Shown here: in pieces, positions 9,048-20,300 of the stretch
Position numbering within the stretch: position 1 is the stretch's first letter
How the letters are laid out: each line of letters opens with the position of its first letter
Assembly: GCA_022394755.1 (NCBI GenBank)
Contig: JAGFCA010000056.1
Span: 1-64,000 of the forward strand
Source: Candidatus Poribacteria bacterium
GTDB taxonomy: Bacteria; Poribacteria; WGA-4E; WGA-3G
Length of the DNA stretch: 64,000 nt
Direction: 5' to 3'
The notes under the pieces: model-generated
The model's input: only the letters and a program-made list of their open reading frames with translations
What the model was told of the DNA's origin: nothing
The model's database searches: none
Position numbers and translations under genes: made by a program

Positions 9048-12000
9048 ATGGCAGACAATGAAAACCGTTTTAATCGTATCTCTATTAGCATTGCATCACC
9101 CGATACAATTAAAGATTGGGCAAAACGCACGTCTTGTAAACGGCGTAATCCAGCAAGTGAAACATGGTCTTGTCCTGAAAAAGGTACATGTGATTGTGGT
9201 GAAATTAAGAAGGCAGAGACTATTAATTATCGGAGTTTTCGACCAGAACACCAAGGTTTATTTTGTGAAGCCACTTTCGGTCCACAAAAAGATTTTGAGT
9301 GTAGTTGTGGTAAATACAAAAGAATTAAGCACAAGGGACTTATTTGTGATCAATGCGGTGTTGAGGTAACAAAATCTCAAGTTCGCAGAGAAAGGCTTGG
9401 GTACATTAAACTTGCAACCCCTGTTTCACATATATGGTTTTTCAAAGGGATTCCTTCACGGCTTGGCACGTTTCTTGAGCTTGCATCTCGCCAAGTTGAA
9501 CGTGTTTTATACTTTGAAGCTTTCATCGTTACAGAGGTGACAGATGAAAGTTGTGATTTAGTTGTTAAAGATATTCTCACCGAACAAGAGATGAACACTA
9601 AATTACAAGAGCATCCAGGTTCATTCAAAGCAAGTACTGGGGCAGAGGCAATTCAGGAACTCCTCCATAATATTGATTTACCTGAAGATGTAGAGAAATT
9701 TACACAAGAAATTGAAGAAACCTCAAGCCATCAGAAGAAAGTTAAATTGTCAAAACAACTAAAAATGGTAGCAGGTTTTGATAAAGCAGAGATGCAACCT
9801 GAATGGATGATTCTTGACGTTCTTCCTGTCATCAGTCCGGACCTACGACCATTAGTTTCTCTTGAAGGTGGAAGATTTGCTACAAGTGATCTGAACGACC
9901 TGTATCGACGTGTCATTAACCGGAATAACCGTTTACAAAAACTGATTGACTTACGTTCACCAGAAGTAATTCTACGTAATGAAAAACGGATGCTACAAGA
10001 ATCCGTTGACGCGTTTTTGGATAATGGAAGACATGGTCGTAAAGTTACTGGACCTGGGAAACGGGCACTCAAGTCATTATCCGACATACTCAAAGGAAAA
10101 GTCGGACGATTCCGTCAGAACTTACTTGGAAAACGCGTTGACTATTCTGGTAGAAGTGTGATTGTTGTCGGTCCTGAATTAGAATTACATCAATGCGGGA
10201 TTCCAAAGTTGATGGCTGTAGAACTCTTTAAGCCTTTCATCATTGAGAAGCTCTTAGCAGATGGACATGTTCAAACTATCAAACGTGGGAAGAACATGAC
10301 CGAACACGTTACACCAGACTCACCTGTCTGGGAGGCATTAGAGGAAGTTATTGCAGATCATCCTGTGTTATTGAACCGTCCTCCAACACTACACCGTCTT
10401 GGTATTCAGGCTTTCATGCCTGTTCTTGTGGAAGGGAAATCAATTCGGATTCCACCTCTTGTTTGTAAAGCTTTTAATGCTGATTTTGATGGTGACCAGA
10501 TGGCTGTACATGTACCCTTGTCAATTGAAGCACGAACTGAAGCAAAGATGTTGCTACTTAGTAGTAGTAATATTCTAAAACCTTCTCATGGTGAACCTAT
10601 TACTGTTCCTGAACTTGACATGATATTAGGTGCAAGTTTTCTTACAAAACAACTTCCAGACCATATTGAACGCGCAGAATTACTACATTCCGCCTATGCA
10701 CAACTTACCAACGGTTCTAAATCAAAGGATGTATTTGCATCATTAGAAAATGAAGAATGGGCAAAACGACGTTTTACCTCTGTTGATGAGGTGACACATG
10801 CACATGGATGTGGAACAATAAAATTACACGATTCAATTCTTCTCTTCTTTGAAGGAAATACTGAACCTATTTTGACAACTGTTGGACGTGTCATATTTAA
10901 CGAAGTACTACCACATACAAATGGAACAGCATCACTAAGATGGACTGATGAAATCACCGGTCTTGAAATACCATTCTTTAACGAGGAAGCACGGAGTAGA
11001 AGGTTATCTGATCTCGTTCAAAGATGCTTTAATGAACTTGGAACTTCAGAAACTGTTTCATTATTAGATCGGTTACAGAAACTTAGTTTTGAATATGCCA
11101 CTCGAAGCGGGATTTCTCCCGGAATTAAGGATTACTTGGTACCCAATCGTAAAACAGAGATTCTTACTGATGCACGCGAAGCTATTGAAACTCTATATAA
11201 ACAAGAAAATCTTGAACCAGAAGAATTAGAGAATGAGAAAATTCGTATTTGGTTTGATGCGACTATTAAAATTGAAGAGGATTTGTTTAGTCAACTTCCT
11301 GAAACTGAAAGTTATCTGGTTGAACAGGATAAGAATGTCGAAGGATTTAGTCCAGTACATCTCATGGCTGATAGCGGTGCACGCGCACGTAAGAATCCTT
11401 TCATTCAAATCAGTGCAATTGTTGGATTGAAATCCAAACAGAGCGGTGAAATCTTATCAACTCCAATAGAATCTTCTTATAGAGAAGGTTTAGATGTACT
11501 TGATTACTTTACCTCTACCTATGGGTCGCGTAAAGGGTTAGTTGATACTGCCATGAAAACTGCTGCATCCGGATATCTCACACGGAAGCTTGTTGATGTC
11601 GCACAGGATGTAATGATCACTGAAGCGGATTGTGAAACGGTTCATGGAATCCAAAAATTTACTACAAGTGCTGGATCAATAGGATTTAAAATCAGTGGAC
11701 GTGTGGCGGTTGAAGATGTAATTCATCCTACTACTGATGAAGTTCTTGTCGAAAGTAACACAATCATCTCCCCTCAATTGGCACAAATGATTGAGGATGC
11801 TGATGTCTCCAGTGTTCGTGTTAGATCTATACTTACTTGTGAGGCAGAGAAAGGGTCTTGTGCCCGTTGTTACGGTTCAGATTTAACTTCAGGAAAAATG
11901 GTTAATGTTGGTGAAGCAATTGGAATTATTGCAGCACAATCAATCGGTGAACCTGGAACACAGCTTACAATGCGGACATTCCATACAGGCGGTGTGGTTG

Positions 12001-14663
12001 AGGATGTTAGTGAACGGCTTGCACGGAAGATCCCTGCAAAAGCATCTGGGGTAGTTCGATTTCGTGATTTTATTCCCGGACGGACTGTCCGTGAAGAAAG
12101 TGACCTATGGATTGTTCAACAGGTCGCAGAACATCTTGACCAAGCAAAGTATAAGGTAAAAGCTGTGGAACATCCTGACTGTAAACTTCAACCCAATGAA
12201 CTACTTACTGAGAAACAGTATCAAGAAAATATTGAACGGTATCCTGGGTTTAATGTGGAACCGATTACACGCAAAATCGACTCTGTGAGTCGTCCAGATG
12301 TGATTGATGCTAATAGTGGGAAAGGATTTGTCTTGCAGGAAGGACAGTATCTCACTGATCAAGAATATAATGCTTGTTTACATCGATTTGCTTTATTCCG
12401 TTGTTCCGAACCTCAGTATCCTGTGGTACGGGTAATGCACCCTGAAAGTTCTCTTAAGGAAAATACATTACTAACTGAGGCTGAAGCTGAAAATTGGAAA
12501 ACTGAGATCCGACCGTTTGATGGGAAATGGGTATATCGCACCAATACAGGAGATATCCTCTCCGAAAGTGAATACTTACAGAAACAGAACACACTTAACG
12601 CTGTGATGAGATATGAAATTGAGACGGTTACACATTCAAGTTGTCCTTTTAAAGAAGGACACTTGTTAACTCCTGAAGAGGAAAGTCAATATCATCTCGA
12701 ACTCGGAGATCCCGTACGGACTGTTACAGAAGTCTCAGATGGTATTGATCTAAATGTTGGGCAACAATTATCTGAAGCGGAATATCGGGATAGATTCATA
12801 AATGAAAAGGCATTTGAAGCATCACCTCTTAGTAACGATCTGTATCGTGTGTCTGAAATATCTCATAGTGAATGTCCACTCAAACCTGGTGAATTAATTG
12901 AACAAGATAACTATGATTCACTGAAAGTTAAATTCGGCGGTTTTGCTGCCGAACGGTTGAAATACCGAATTACGTCTGTGTATCATCCGGATTGTAAATT
13001 AGAAACCGATACGCTCCTCACTGAGAATGAGAAGAAGGCTGTTCTTAAGGAATTTCCCGGATTTGAAGTTAACATTACTAAGAATGAGGGCGCCTTTGAA
13101 GTAGAACGTCTATATAAAGTTGGGGCTATTCATCATCCGGATTTTCCTGCTTCTGTTGATGATGTTATCACTCAGTCTGAATCCAATCGATTCAGAAGAA
13201 ATTATAAAGGGTTTGATTTTGAGAAACTCTACAAATATACTCCTGAAGGATCTGATACAGAGGAAGTATTGACTGAGGCAGATCACAAAGCTCTCGTCAA
13301 ACACCATAGAGACACAGAAACACCGTTACCTGACATACAACGCTTTTATCTCATCCTTGCTGTTCATCATGAAGAATGTCCTCTTGTTCCACAGCAGGAA
13401 ATTGATGAGAATGAATACAAGAAGGCACAACGTTTATATAAGGGTTTTGATACTGATCGTGTGTATAAAGTTATAGCAGTTAACGACTCTGGCTCTGATG
13501 TCTCTAAGGATGAGATTCTAAGTGATGCTGATTACAAAGCGAAGTCAGCATTAACATCAAAAAACACTTATGAAATTACAAAGGTAATCCATCCAAACTG
13601 TACACTCACTGTTGGACAAGAGTTAAATGATTGGGAATATGAAAGAGCAAATGAACAGTATGGTGGTGTTGATGTTGATGCGTTAATTGAAACCTTTAGA
13701 ATTGATATTGACGTTGAAGGCGGAGGACGTGTTTCACACCTTATTCCAGCTGGTTATTCAGTTTCCGTTGAAGATGGCGAAAAAGTGAATGCACAACACG
13801 GTTTAGCTGAATTACACGAGAAAACTACCAACCTTGATATTGTCGTAGGGATTCCACGGGTGACTGAGCTTTTTGAAGCACGCCGTCCAAAACGAGAAGA
13901 TGCAGCTGAAATTGCAGAGATTGCTGGTCAATTGCAGCTAACGGGTCAAAAAGCTGGTGTTCCTCAGTATCGGATTGTAGATGATGCAGTCAGAAGTCGC
14001 CTATACTCAATACCTGATGAAAAACGAAGGGTTGATGCAGGGGACATGGTTGAAGCAGGACAACCTCTTACTGATGGATATCTGAATCCACACGATATAC
14101 TTAGCATCGGAAGAGCAAATATCAGCGGCGTTTCACTCGAAGGTGAAGAGGCAGTTTGGACATATCTTGTTGATGAAGTTCAGGCTGTATATGGGAAAAA
14201 TATCATTAATGATAAACACGTCGAGGTTATTGTCCGACAAATGCTACAGAAAATCCGTATTCTTACGATTGGAGATACAAGATTTTATGCCAACGATGAG
14301 GTTAGTCGACGAAGATTCCATGCTGAAAATAGACGCGTCGCTGATGAAGGCGGTACACCAGCAACAGGTGAACCCCTCTTACAGAGTATCAGTAAAGCAG
14401 CTTTGAGTACTGATAGTTTCATTTCCGCGGCAAGTTTCCAGCAGTCAACAAAAGTTCTGACTGATGCTGCTGTTGAAGGACAAACCGATTACCTTACAGG
14501 CTTAAAGGAAAATGTAATTCTCGGACGTCTAATTCCAGCAGGAACTGGATTCTCTGGTTGGTTAGAACTTGATGTATCTAAAGATGGTTTTGAAGATCAA
14601 GACACCACTGAGGTTCTTGAGATTGATGAACCAACAGAAGAGATCATACAACTTGAAGATTAG
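9048..14663 (+). CDS. rpoC: RNA polymerase subunit beta' with giant trigger-loop insert
   Basis: Beta' subunit, 1871 residues, several hundred longer than typical (E. coli 1407). It has an N-terminal zinc site (FECSCGKYK and ICDQCGVEV), the catalytic [15 protein letters not shown] (about 482), the second zinc site ([13 protein letters not shown]) and the trigger-helix start [10 protein letters not shown] (about 972). After this, residues about 1035-1540 are an insert of about ten degenerate units patterned YxVxxVxHPDCxL, LLTExEY, YxGF. Normal sequence resumes at [15 protein letters not shown] (about 1600). A second insertion near residues 25-50 adds Cys residues ([19 protein letters not shown]) before the conserved [16 protein letters not shown] precedes the ATG. 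The gene ends 24 bp before a strong terminator. Confidence 0.98.
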   Translation: MADNENRFNRISISIASPDTIKDWAKRTSCKRRNPASETWSCPEKGTCDCGEIKKAETINYRSFRPEHQGLFCEATFGPQKDFECSCGKYKRIKHKGLICDQCGVEVTKSQVRRERLGYIKLATPVSHIWFFKGIPSRLGTFLELASRQVERVLYFEAFIVTEVTDESCDLVVKDILTEQEMNTKLQEHPGSFKASTGAEAIQELLHNIDLPEDVEKFTQEIEETSSHQKKVKLSKQLKMVAGFDKAEMQPEWMILDVLPVISPDLRPLVSLEGGRFATSDLNDLYRRVINRNNRLQKLIDLRSPEVILRNEKRMLQESVDAFLDNGRHGRKVTGPGKRALKSLSDILKGKVGRFRQNLLGKRVDYSGRSVIVVGPELELHQCGIPKLMAVELFKPFIIEKLLADGHVQTIKRGKNMTEHVTPDSPVWEALEEVIADHPVLLNRPPTLHRLGIQAFMPVLVEGKSIRIPPLVCKAFNADFDGDQMAVHVPLSIEARTEAKMLLLSSSNILKPSHGEPITVPELDMILGASFLTKQLPDHIERAELLHSAYAQLTNGSKSKDVFASLENEEWAKRRFTSVDEVTHAHGCGTIKLHDSILLFFEGNTEPILTTVGRVIFNEVLPHTNGTASLRWTDEITGLEIPFFNEEARSRRLSDLVQRCFNELGTSETVSLLDRLQKLSFEYATRSGISPGIKDYLVPNRKTEILTDAREAIETLYKQENLEPEELENEKIRIWFDATIKIEEDLFSQLPETESYLVEQDKNVEGFSPVHLMADSGARARKNPFIQISAIVGLKSKQSGEILSTPIESSYREGLDVLDYFTSTYGSRKGLVDTAMKTAASGYLTRKLVDVAQDVMITEADCETVHGIQKFTTSAGSIGFKISGRVAVEDVIHPTTDEVLVESNTIISPQLAQMIEDADVSSVRVRSILTCEAEKGSCARCYGSDLTSGKMVNVGEAIGIIAAQSIGEPGTQLTMRTFHTGGVVEDVSERLARKIPAKASGVVRFRDFIPGRTVREESDLWIVQQVAEHLDQAKYKVKAVEHPDCKLQPNELLTEKQYQENIERYPGFNVEPITRKIDSVSRPDVIDANSGKGFVLQEGQYLTDQEYNACLHRFALFRCSEPQYPVVRVMHPESSLKENTLLTEAEAENWKTEIRPFDGKWVYRTNTGDILSESEYLQKQNTLNAVMRYEIETVTHSSCPFKEGHLLTPEEESQYHLELGDPVRTVTEVSDGIDLNVGQQLSEAEYRDRFINEKAFEASPLSNDLYRVSEISHSECPLKPGELIEQDNYDSLKVKFGGFAAERLKYRITSVYHPDCKLETDTLLTENEKKAVLKEFPGFEVNITKNEGAFEVERLYKVGAIHHPDFPASVDDVITQSESNRFRRNYKGFDFEKLYKYTPEGSDTEEVLTEADHKALVKHHRDTETPLPDIQRFYLILAVHHEECPLVPQQEIDENEYKKAQRLYKGFDTDRVYKVIAVNDSGSDVSKDEILSDADYKAKSALTSKNTYEITKVIHPNCTLTVGQELNDWEYERANEQYGGVDVDALIETFRIDIDVEGGGRVSHLIPAGYSVSVEDGEKVNAQHGLAELHEKTTNLDIVVGIPRVTELFEARRPKREDAAEIAEIAGQLQLTGQKAGVPQYRIVDDAVRSRLYSIPDEKRRVDAGDMVEAGQPLTDGYLNPHDILSIGRANISGVSLEGEEAVWTYLVDEVQAVYGKNIINDKHVEVIVRQMLQKIRILTIGDTRFYANDEVSRRRFHAENRRVADEGGTPATGEPLLQSISKAALSTDSFISAASFQQSTKVLTDAAVEGQTDYLTGLKENVILGRLIPAGTGFSGWLELDVSKDGFEDQDTTEVLEIDEPTEEIIQLED

Positions 14664-14686
14664 TCGTTGATTATATTTCAAATAAT

Positions 14687-14727
14687 AAGAATGCGGTCAA
14701 TAGTAATTTGCTATTGACCGCATTCTT
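14687..14727 (+). terminator. Terminator hairpin between rpoC and fumC
   Basis: AAGAATGCGGTCAATAG (14687-14703) and its exact complement (14711-14727) form a perfect 17-bp stem with a 7-nt loop. It lies between convergent genes and can serve both. No clean U-run follows on either strand. Confidence 0.85.
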
Positions 14728-14787
14728 GTAATATATGTTCTATTTGGTAATAAAGGGTTCTTTACAGCTATATATAGCTTACCTCAA

Positions 14788-16179
14788 CTATAGATTCGGT
14801 GCTACCATATCACCGGGAATTACCAATGAATCGAATTCCTCTCCTGTCAATACACCATTTTCAACAGCGACTTCACGTAATGTTGAGCCTTCCCGATGTG
14901 CCTTCTGTGCCAACTTGGCTGCCGCATCATAGCCGATACGCGGAGTGAGTGCAGTTACCAACATCAAAGATGCTTCAAGATACCCTGCAATCACTGGTTC
15001 GTTCGCTTCAATTCCTACAACACAATGTTCTCTGAAAGCATCACACGCATCTGCTAACAATCGAATAGATTGTAAACTGTTAAAGGCAATCACTGGCATA
15101 AATACATTTAGTTCGAAATTACCAGCACTACCTGCTAACGAGATTGTTGTATCATTACCAATTACTTGTGCACAAACCATTGTCATAGCTTCACACTGAG
15201 TAGGATTTACCTTACCCGGCATAATTGAACTTCCCGGTTCATTTTCCGGTAAAATCAATTCACCAATTCCACATCGTGGTCCACTACCCAATAAACGAAT
15301 GTCGTTAGCAATCTTATATAACGCACAAGCAAGTCGTTTCAAGGCACCACTTGCAGATACAAGTGCATCTCGACTACCCAATGCCTCAAACTTATTTGTT
15401 GCTGTGATAAACGGGTGACCTGTACGCTCTGCTATACGATGTGCAACAGCGGCAGCATATTCAGGATGTGAATTTAAACCTGTTCCTACTGCTGTACCGC
15501 CAATAGGCAGTTCATACAAATGGGATAGAGTATTCTTAATCGCTTCTTGAGCATGTTTCACTTGCTGGACATACCCGCTAAAGACCTGACCTAAAGTCAA
15601 AGGTGTAGCATCCATGAGATGTGTACGGCCCGTTTTCACTATGTTTGAAAACTCTTGTGATTTCTTCTCCAATTCTTCCTGTAATGCCTGGGTTGCAGGT
15701 AATATTCGTTCAACTATCTGTGTTACCACTGCAATGTGAATCGCTGTTGGAAAAACATCATTGGTGGATTGGGATCGATTTACATGATCATTTGGATGTA
15801 CAGGAGATTTCATCCCACGGGTGCCACCCGCCAATTCATTTGCTCTATTCGCGATCACCTCATTGATATTCATATGTGTCTGGGTTCCACTTCCTGTTTG
15901 CCAAATTCGAAGAGGAAACTGGTCTGCCAAACCACCTTCAGCAACTTCATCTGCTGCCTTACAGATAAGATCTGCTATTTCCTCTGTAATTCCACCAAGC
16001 TCTGCATTGACTGTTGCCGCGGAATGTTTAATTATGGCAAGTGCTTGGATGAAGGTTGGGGGAAAATGTTCATCTCCTATATCAAAATTAAGAAATGCTC
16101 GTTGTGTTTGTGCACCCCAATATGCCGACTCTGGTACTTCTACATCTCCTAAACTATCCTTTTCAACTCGTGTTTCCAT
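14788..16179 (-). CDS. fumC: Class II fumarate hydratase
   Basis: Interconverts fumarate and malate in the TCA cycle. The 463-residue product is of normal class II length and carries [34 protein letters not shown] and the superfamily signature [16 protein letters not shown] (catalytic loop, about 317-332). No iron-sulphur cysteine motif is seen, as expected for class II. The ATG at 16179 is preceded by GAGGAAA on the minus strand. Its promoter is at 16272-16300 and its transcription converges with rpoC on the shared hairpin. Confidence 0.96.
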   Translation of the reverse strand: METRVEKDSLGDVEVPESAYWGAQTQRAFLNFDIGDEHFPPTFIQALAIIKHSAATVNAELGGITEEIADLICKAADEVAEGGLADQFPLRIWQTGSGTQTHMNINEVIANRANELAGGTRGMKSPVHPNDHVNRSQSTNDVFPTAIHIAVVTQIVERILPATQALQEELEKKSQEFSNIVKTGRTHLMDATPLTLGQVFSGYVQQVKHAQEAIKNTLSHLYELPIGGTAVGTGLNSHPEYAAAVAHRIAERTGHPFITATNKFEALGSRDALVSASGALKRLACALYKIANDIRLLGSGPRCGIGELILPENEPGSSIMPGKVNPTQCEAMTMVCAQVIGNDTTISLAGSAGNFELNVFMPVIAFNSLQSIRLLADACDAFREHCVVGIEANEPVIAGYLEASLMLVTALTPRIGYDAAAKLAQKAHREGSTLREVAVENGVLTGEEFDSLVIPGDMVAPNL

Positions 16180-16271
16180 TCATTTCCTCTTCTAATAATG
16201 GTATTTCATTGTATCCTGAAACTAATTCTATGTACTTACTTTGTCAGTTGAATTCTGTGTTAACTGTGTAA

Positions 16272-16334
16272 ATTCTACTCCAAAAACCTGTGTTTGTCAA
16301 AGAATCCTTGATGGTGTGTATGTAAACTTTTTTG
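16272..16334 (-). promoter_or_regulatory. fumC promoter with upstream GTTTACA element
   Basis: Read on the minus strand: TTGACA (16300-16295), 17 bp, TAGAAT (16277-16272). The upstream element AAAAAAGTTTACATACAC lies at about 16334-16316, with GTTTACA starting 27 bp before the -35. The hisI-trp promoter diverges only about 100 bp away, so two copies of the element face apart. Confidence 0.75.
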
Positions 16335-16381
16335 ACTCTACTATATGTAAATAAGCATCCAATCATCCGAGATATTTATGT

Positions 16382-16443
16382 CAAAAAGTTTACACATCCG
16401 CCCTATCAATTAATTTGACAACACATATTAGTTATGGTATTAT
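16382..16443 (+). promoter_or_regulatory. hisI-trpEG promoter with upstream GTTTACA element
   Basis: TTGACA (16415-16420), 17 bp, TATTAT (16438-16443). CAAAAAGTTTACACATCC occupies 16382-16399. Transcription should start near 16450, about 33 nt before the leader-peptide ATG. Confidence 0.8.
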
Positions 16444-16482
16444 ATAAAATAATACATTAGTTCGTTATACTTATTAGGAAAA

Positions 16483-16575
16483 ATGATATTTGATACTTCG
16501 CATTCCAACCTAAATGTAGTGAATCATTGGCATTGGTGGCGTTCCAATTTCAGTGTGGAGGAGTGTGCGAGTTAA
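16483..16575 (+). CDS. His/Trp attenuator leader peptide (30 residues)
   Basis: A short frame starts at ATG 16483 with AGGAA just upstream and stops at TAA 16573-16575. Codons 15-19 (16525-16539) read His-Trp-His-Trp-Trp, and a third His is codon 7. Five consecutive codons of two of the rarest amino acids, directly before a terminator and a his/trp operon, mark it as a classical attenuation leader peptide. Its last codons (16557-16568, GGAGGAGTGTGC) are complementary, with small bulges, to 16618-16632 in the following hairpin. A ribosome halted at the stop codon would mask them, while one stalled at His/Trp codons would leave them free. I inferred this gene by translating the leader; it is too short for ordinary gene calling. 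Confidence 0.85.
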   Translation: MIFDTSHSNLNVVNHWHWWRSNFSVEECAS

Positions 16576-16610
16576 CGGAGTCTTGTATTCTAATATTGAT
16601 CGTTTTGTAG

Positions 16611-16656
16611 ACCTTATGCACACACTACCTCCGTGGCATAAGGTTTTTTGTTTTTT
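16611..16656 (+). terminator. Attenuator terminator upstream of hisI
   Basis: ACCTTATGC (16611-16619) pairs with GCATAAGGT (16636-16644) and a T-run (TTTTTTGTTTTTT) follows, giving a standard intrinsic terminator 22 bp before hisI. Its loop (ACACACTACCTCC) and the GCAC end of the left arm are complementary to 16557-16568 in the leader peptide, which supplies a candidate antiterminator. Confidence 0.85.
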
Positions 16657-16677
16657 AATTTGTTTTAAGGAGAAAAT

Positions 16678-17058
16678 ATGAAGATTCTATCTGAACTGAA
16701 ATATGATAATGACGGTTTGGTTGCAGCTATTATCCAAGATAGTACAAATAAAGAAATACTAATGGTTGGATATATGAATGAAGAAGCGATCAAACAGACT
16801 TTGTCAACCGGTAGAGTATGTTTCTGGAGCCGATCCAGACAGAAGTTGTGGATTAAGGGGGAGACTTCAGGACATACACAGACTGTTGAATCTGTTGCAG
16901 TTGACTGTGATGGTGATGCATTGCTGTTTCAGGTTGAGCAAAAGGTTGCAGCATGCCATACAGGATACCGGTCCTGCTTCTTTAGGGAAGTCTCCCCCGA
17001 TGGAGAGTCTACTACTATAGTTGGAGATAAGATTTTCGAGGCAGATGCAGTATATTAA
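16678..17058 (+). CDS. hisI: Phosphoribosyl-AMP cyclohydrolase
   Basis: Third step of histidine synthesis: opens the adenine ring of phosphoribosyl-AMP. The 126-residue protein is a stand-alone cyclohydrolase without the HisE domain. Motifs are the active-site stretch CFWSRSRQKLWIKGETSGHTQ (about 42-62), DCDGDALLFQV (metal-binding acidic residues) and ACHTGYRSCFFRE with the zinc cysteines. AAGGAG precedes the ATG. It lies directly behind the His/Trp attenuator and 133 bp before trpE, so it is likely the first gene of a mixed his/trp operon. The rest of the his pathway is not here, apart from hisC at 52334-53428. Confidence 0.96.
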   Translation: MKILSELKYDNDGLVAAIIQDSTNKEILMVGYMNEEAIKQTLSTGRVCFWSRSRQKLWIKGETSGHTQTVESVAVDCDGDALLFQVEQKVAACHTGYRSCFFREVSPDGESTTIVGDKIFEADAVY

Positions 17059-17191
17059 TATTGAATATTATCCAATCCATGTCATCGCATCTGATCGATA
17101 AAATAAAGAGCTAATATAGATAGAAATTGTATTACAACATATAGTTCAGAATTTATAACTTAGATGCTAATGATATGAAGAGGAATCACCC

Positions 17192-18709
17192 ATGTATTAT
17201 CCCACATTACAAGAATTTCAGGTAAAAGCCAAACAAGGGAACACGATACCTGTGTATCGACCTATCATGGCAGATTTGGAGACACCAGTATCTGCTTTCT
17301 ACAAATTAATGCCAGACAATTATGCCTTCTTATTGGAAAGTGTGGAAGGTGGAGAAAAAATCGCACGATATTCATTCTTGGGTAGTCAACCCTCAATTCT
17401 TTTCCAAAGTAAAGGAAATGAGGTTACAATAGAGAACTTTGCAAAGAGTCAAAAAATTGTAAAAGAATATGAAGATCCACTTAGTGCTCTTGAAGACATC
17501 ATGAACCAATACAAACCTGTTAGTGTTAATGGGCTACCAGAATTCCATGGTGGCGCTGTCGGTTATATGACCTACGATATGGTACGTTTTGTAGAAGAAT
17601 TACCTGATACAAACGAAGATGAATTACAAGTCCCTGATTCCTTTTTCATGATTGCCGATACAATTCTTGTATTCGACCATGTTAATCATCAGATTAAGGT
17701 TGTTGCAAATGCATATATTGATGGAGATGAAGATGTTGATGCAGCCTATACAGAAGCAATTGATAAGATTGATGTTCTGGTTGAAAAACTAATATCTACT
17801 ACAGAGGTACATTCTCTAAATAATATTAATGATAGTTCAGATAGTGATGTTGAGACTGTTCCTGATCCTCAATCAAATTTTACTAAATCAGATTATGAAG
17901 AAGCGGTTAGACATGCGAAAGAATATATTGCTGCAGGTGATATTATCCAAGTTGTGCCTTCGCAGCGATTTAGTCGTCCAGTATCAGTTGATTCGTTTGA
18001 TATATATCGCGCATTACGAGTAGTGAATCCATCCCCGTATATGTATTATCTCAAGTATGACGCTTTTGAGATTGTTGGGGCATCACCCGAAATGATGGTA
18101 CGTGTGGAAGATGGACTCGTTCAAACCAGACCCATTGCAGGTACTCTTCCACGGGGTAAAACAGACGAAGAGGATCGTCAATTGGAAGAAAAACTCATTT
18201 CAGATCCAAAGGAACGGGCTGAACATGTCATGTTAGTTGATTTAGGCAGGAATGACCTTGGACGCGTCTGTAAATACAATACAGTTGAGGTTACCGATCT
18301 AATGATAGTCGAACGATTCTCACATGTTATGCATATCGTTTCCCATGTGATTGGCCAATTACGTGAAAACCTTACTGCTTTTGATGTTATCCGGGCATGC
18401 TTACCAGCAGGTACACTCTCTGGGGCGCCTAAAATACGTGCCATGGAGATCATTGAAGAACTCGAATCGACACGAAGGGGTCCTTATGGTGGAACTGTCG
18501 GCTATTTCAGTTTTTCTGGTAGTGCGGATACTGCAATAACCATTCGAACTGCGGTTATTAAAGATGGCACAGCTTATGTGCAAGCAGGGGGTGGCGTCGT
18601 TGCAGATTCCATACCTGAAGATGAGTATTATGAAACCGTCAGTAAAGCATGGGCGATGCTCACTGCCATAGAACTGGCTCAGCAAGGCTTGTTACATCAT
18701 AGGAGGTAG
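17192..18709 (+). CDS. trpE: Anthranilate synthase component I
   Basis: Makes anthranilate from chorismate with TrpG, the first committed step to tryptophan. The 505-residue product has the N-terminal [19 protein letters not shown] (about 46-64), whose LLES region binds feedback tryptophan in the family. An acidic linker follows (about 205-230), then the chorismate-binding domain with [27 protein letters not shown] and [19 protein letters not shown] lies 6 nt before the ATG. trpG begins 5 nt after the stop, and its ribosome site GGAGG overlaps the last codons, indicating coupled translation. Confidence 0.97.
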   Translation: MYYPTLQEFQVKAKQGNTIPVYRPIMADLETPVSAFYKLMPDNYAFLLESVEGGEKIARYSFLGSQPSILFQSKGNEVTIENFAKSQKIVKEYEDPLSALEDIMNQYKPVSVNGLPEFHGGAVGYMTYDMVRFVEELPDTNEDELQVPDSFFMIADTILVFDHVNHQIKVVANAYIDGDEDVDAAYTEAIDKIDVLVEKLISTTEVHSLNNINDSSDSDVETVPDPQSNFTKSDYEEAVRHAKEYIAAGDIIQVVPSQRFSRPVSVDSFDIYRALRVVNPSPYMYYLKYDAFEIVGASPEMMVRVEDGLVQTRPIAGTLPRGKTDEEDRQLEEKLISDPKERAEHVMLVDLGRNDLGRVCKYNTVEVTDLMIVERFSHVMHIVSHVIGQLRENLTAFDVIRACLPAGTLSGAPKIRAMEIIEELESTRRGPYGGTVGYFSFSGSADTAITIRTAVIKDGTAYVQAGGGVVADSIPEDEYYETVSKAWAMLTAIELAQQGLLHHRR

Positions 18710-18713
18710 AAAG

Positions 18714-19277
18714 ATGGTTTTAATGATTGACAACTACGACTCATTTACATATAACTTAGTGCAATATTTCGGTGAACTGGGGGCTGATTTAGAAGTACAC
18801 CGGAGTCGAAAGATTGGTATCCAGGAATTAGACGCTTTAGCACCTGAAAGAGTTGTTATATCTCCCGGCCCATGCACACCAAATGAGGCAGGTATATCTA
18901 ACGATGCTATCAGGCATTTTGCTGGAAAAGTGCCGATTTTAGGTGTTTGTCTTGGACATCAATGTATAGGGGATACCTTTGGGGGTGAAGTTGTACGTGC
19001 CGATAGACTTATGCACGGAAAAACATCCATGATTCATCATAATAACACAGATCTGTTTGAAGGATTGGATAATCCTTTTGAAGCAACACGCTATCATTCT
19101 CTCATTATAAAAAAAGAGACATTACCAGATTGTTTGGAGATTACAGCATGGACTGATCAGGATGAGATTATGGGAATTCATCATAAGACACTACCCATTT
19201 GGGGTGTCCAGTTTCATCCAGAGTCCATTTTAACAACAGCTGGAAAAAGCTTATTAGGGAACTTTTTGACACTATAA
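18714..19277 (+). CDS. trpG: Anthranilate synthase component II (glutamine amidotransferase)
   Basis: Supplies ammonia from glutamine to TrpE. The 187-residue class I amidotransferase has [15 protein letters not shown] at the start, [12 protein letters not shown], the nucleophile elbow [15 protein letters not shown] (Cys about residue 80) and the His-Glu pair in QFHPESILT. It is a stand-alone domain, not fused to TrpD. Because trpE is adjacent it is called trpG, although such subunits sometimes also serve folate synthesis (pabA). A hairpin follows at 19291-19321. Confidence 0.95.
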   Translation: MVLMIDNYDSFTYNLVQYFGELGADLEVHRSRKIGIQELDALAPERVVISPGPCTPNEAGISNDAIRHFAGKVPILGVCLGHQCIGDTFGGEVVRADRLMHGKTSMIHHNNTDLFEGLDNPFEATRYHSLIIKKETLPDCLEITAWTDQDEIMGIHHKTLPIWGVQFHPESILTTAGKSLLGNFLTL

Positions 19278-19290
19278 TTACCTTTACTCA

Positions 19291-19321
19291 ATGGTAGAGT
19301 GGTTTAAAACTACTCTACCAT
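19291..19321 (+). terminator. Hairpin after trpG
   Basis: ATGGTAGAGTGGT and ACTACTCTACCAT form a 13-bp stem with one G-T pair around TTAAA, 13 bp after the trpG stop. No U-run follows; like the rpoC hairpin, it may end transcription without one. Confidence 0.65.
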
Positions 19322-19352
19322 AGGATATCCAAAGAAATTACGCTATAGAATT

Positions 19353-20123
19353 ATGAAAAAAGAAAATAATAAAATAAAACCAATTCCCATATTTGTCTCT
19401 TGGTCTTCAGGTAAAGATTCTGCATGGGCACTACATACATTACGTCAGCAACCTGAAAAATACGATATACGTGGCATCTTTACCACTGTTACCACAACAT
19501 TTGACCGAGTTTCTATTCACTCAACACCAGCATGGGTATTAAAACAACAAGCTGAGAAACTCGGTATGCCGTTATACGAAATACCAATTCCGTATCCTTG
19601 TTCAAATGAAATCTATGAAGAAGCAATGCGTCAGTTCCTTTCAAAGGTAAAAGCACTACCTACAGATCTATCCACATCACATTTTGCTTTTGGCGATCTG
19701 TTTTTGGAAGATATCCGTGCTTACCGAGAAGATAAACTTGATGGTACAGGATTCACACCGATATTTCCAGTGTGGGAAATGGACACAACACAACTTGCAC
19801 ATGAGATGATTTCATCCGGTCTACGCGCATTTATTACTGCACTAAACCCAACAAAAGTACCAGCAGACTTTGCGGGTCGCTGGTTTGATGCAGAACTTCT
19901 CGCAGATTTACCGGAGGGTGTGGACCCACTGGGTGAAAACGGTGAATTCCATACATGTGTCATTGACGGTCCAATGTTTAGTTCTCCCGTTGCAGCAAAA
20001 CCCGGGAGAATAGTTCAAAGAGATATTGAGTCTGGAACCAAGGAGAAGGACGATAAGATACATACCAGCAGTAACACTGCACCAACTTATGTTTATGCTG
20101 ATGTCGTCCCTATGGATGCATAA
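19353..20123 (+). CDS. Dph6-like (DUF71) ATP-pyrophosphatase, PP-loop amidase
   Basis: N-type ATP-pyrophosphatase: the family adenylates a carboxyl group so that an amine can be joined to it. The P-loop is SWSSGKDSAWALHTLRQQ (about 17-34) in a 256-residue protein. The C-terminal half has the family stretches FGDLFLEDIRAYRE, ALNPTKVPADFAGRWFDAELL and NGEFHTCVIDGPMF. Eukaryotic and archaeal relatives make diphthamide; bacteria lack that modification, so the bacterial substrate is unknown. The ribosome site is weak. It follows the trpG hairpin, so probably lies outside the trp operon. Confidence 0.85.
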   Translation: MKKENNKIKPIPIFVSWSSGKDSAWALHTLRQQPEKYDIRGIFTTVTTTFDRVSIHSTPAWVLKQQAEKLGMPLYEIPIPYPCSNEIYEEAMRQFLSKVKALPTDLSTSHFAFGDLFLEDIRAYREDKLDGTGFTPIFPVWEMDTTQLAHEMISSGLRAFITALNPTKVPADFAGRWFDAELLADLPEGVDPLGENGEFHTCVIDGPMFSSPVAAKPGRIVQRDIESGTKEKDDKIHTSSNTAPTYVYADVVPMDA

Positions 20124-20239
20124 TCATAGGATGGATAGAGCATAAGTAATCCAACACCTATATAGTTCCGTTTGTATTACCGTAATTCATTGCGCTTGTA
20201 ACATTATAGACCACCCCGCCTACTAAACACACATATTCC

Positions 20240-20280
20240 CAGAATTATGCACCCAATTTATCTATTAGTGTTGTCATTAT
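20240..20280 (+). promoter_or_regulatory. ECF-type promoter of sigma-WD40 gene 1
   Basis: CAGAATTATGCACCC (20240-20254), 18 bp, GTCATTAT (20273-20280). The same pair with exactly 18 bp between precedes genes 2 and 3. GGAGGTG (20290-20296) follows just before the ATG, so the transcript leader would be very short (about 15 nt). Confidence 0.75.
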
Positions 20281-20300
20281 AGATATAACGGAGGTGTTCT

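Noticed and set aside
16450..16680. T-box or other riboswitch before hisI
   Set aside because: No T-box AGGGTGG motif; the leader peptide with His/Trp codons explains the structure better.
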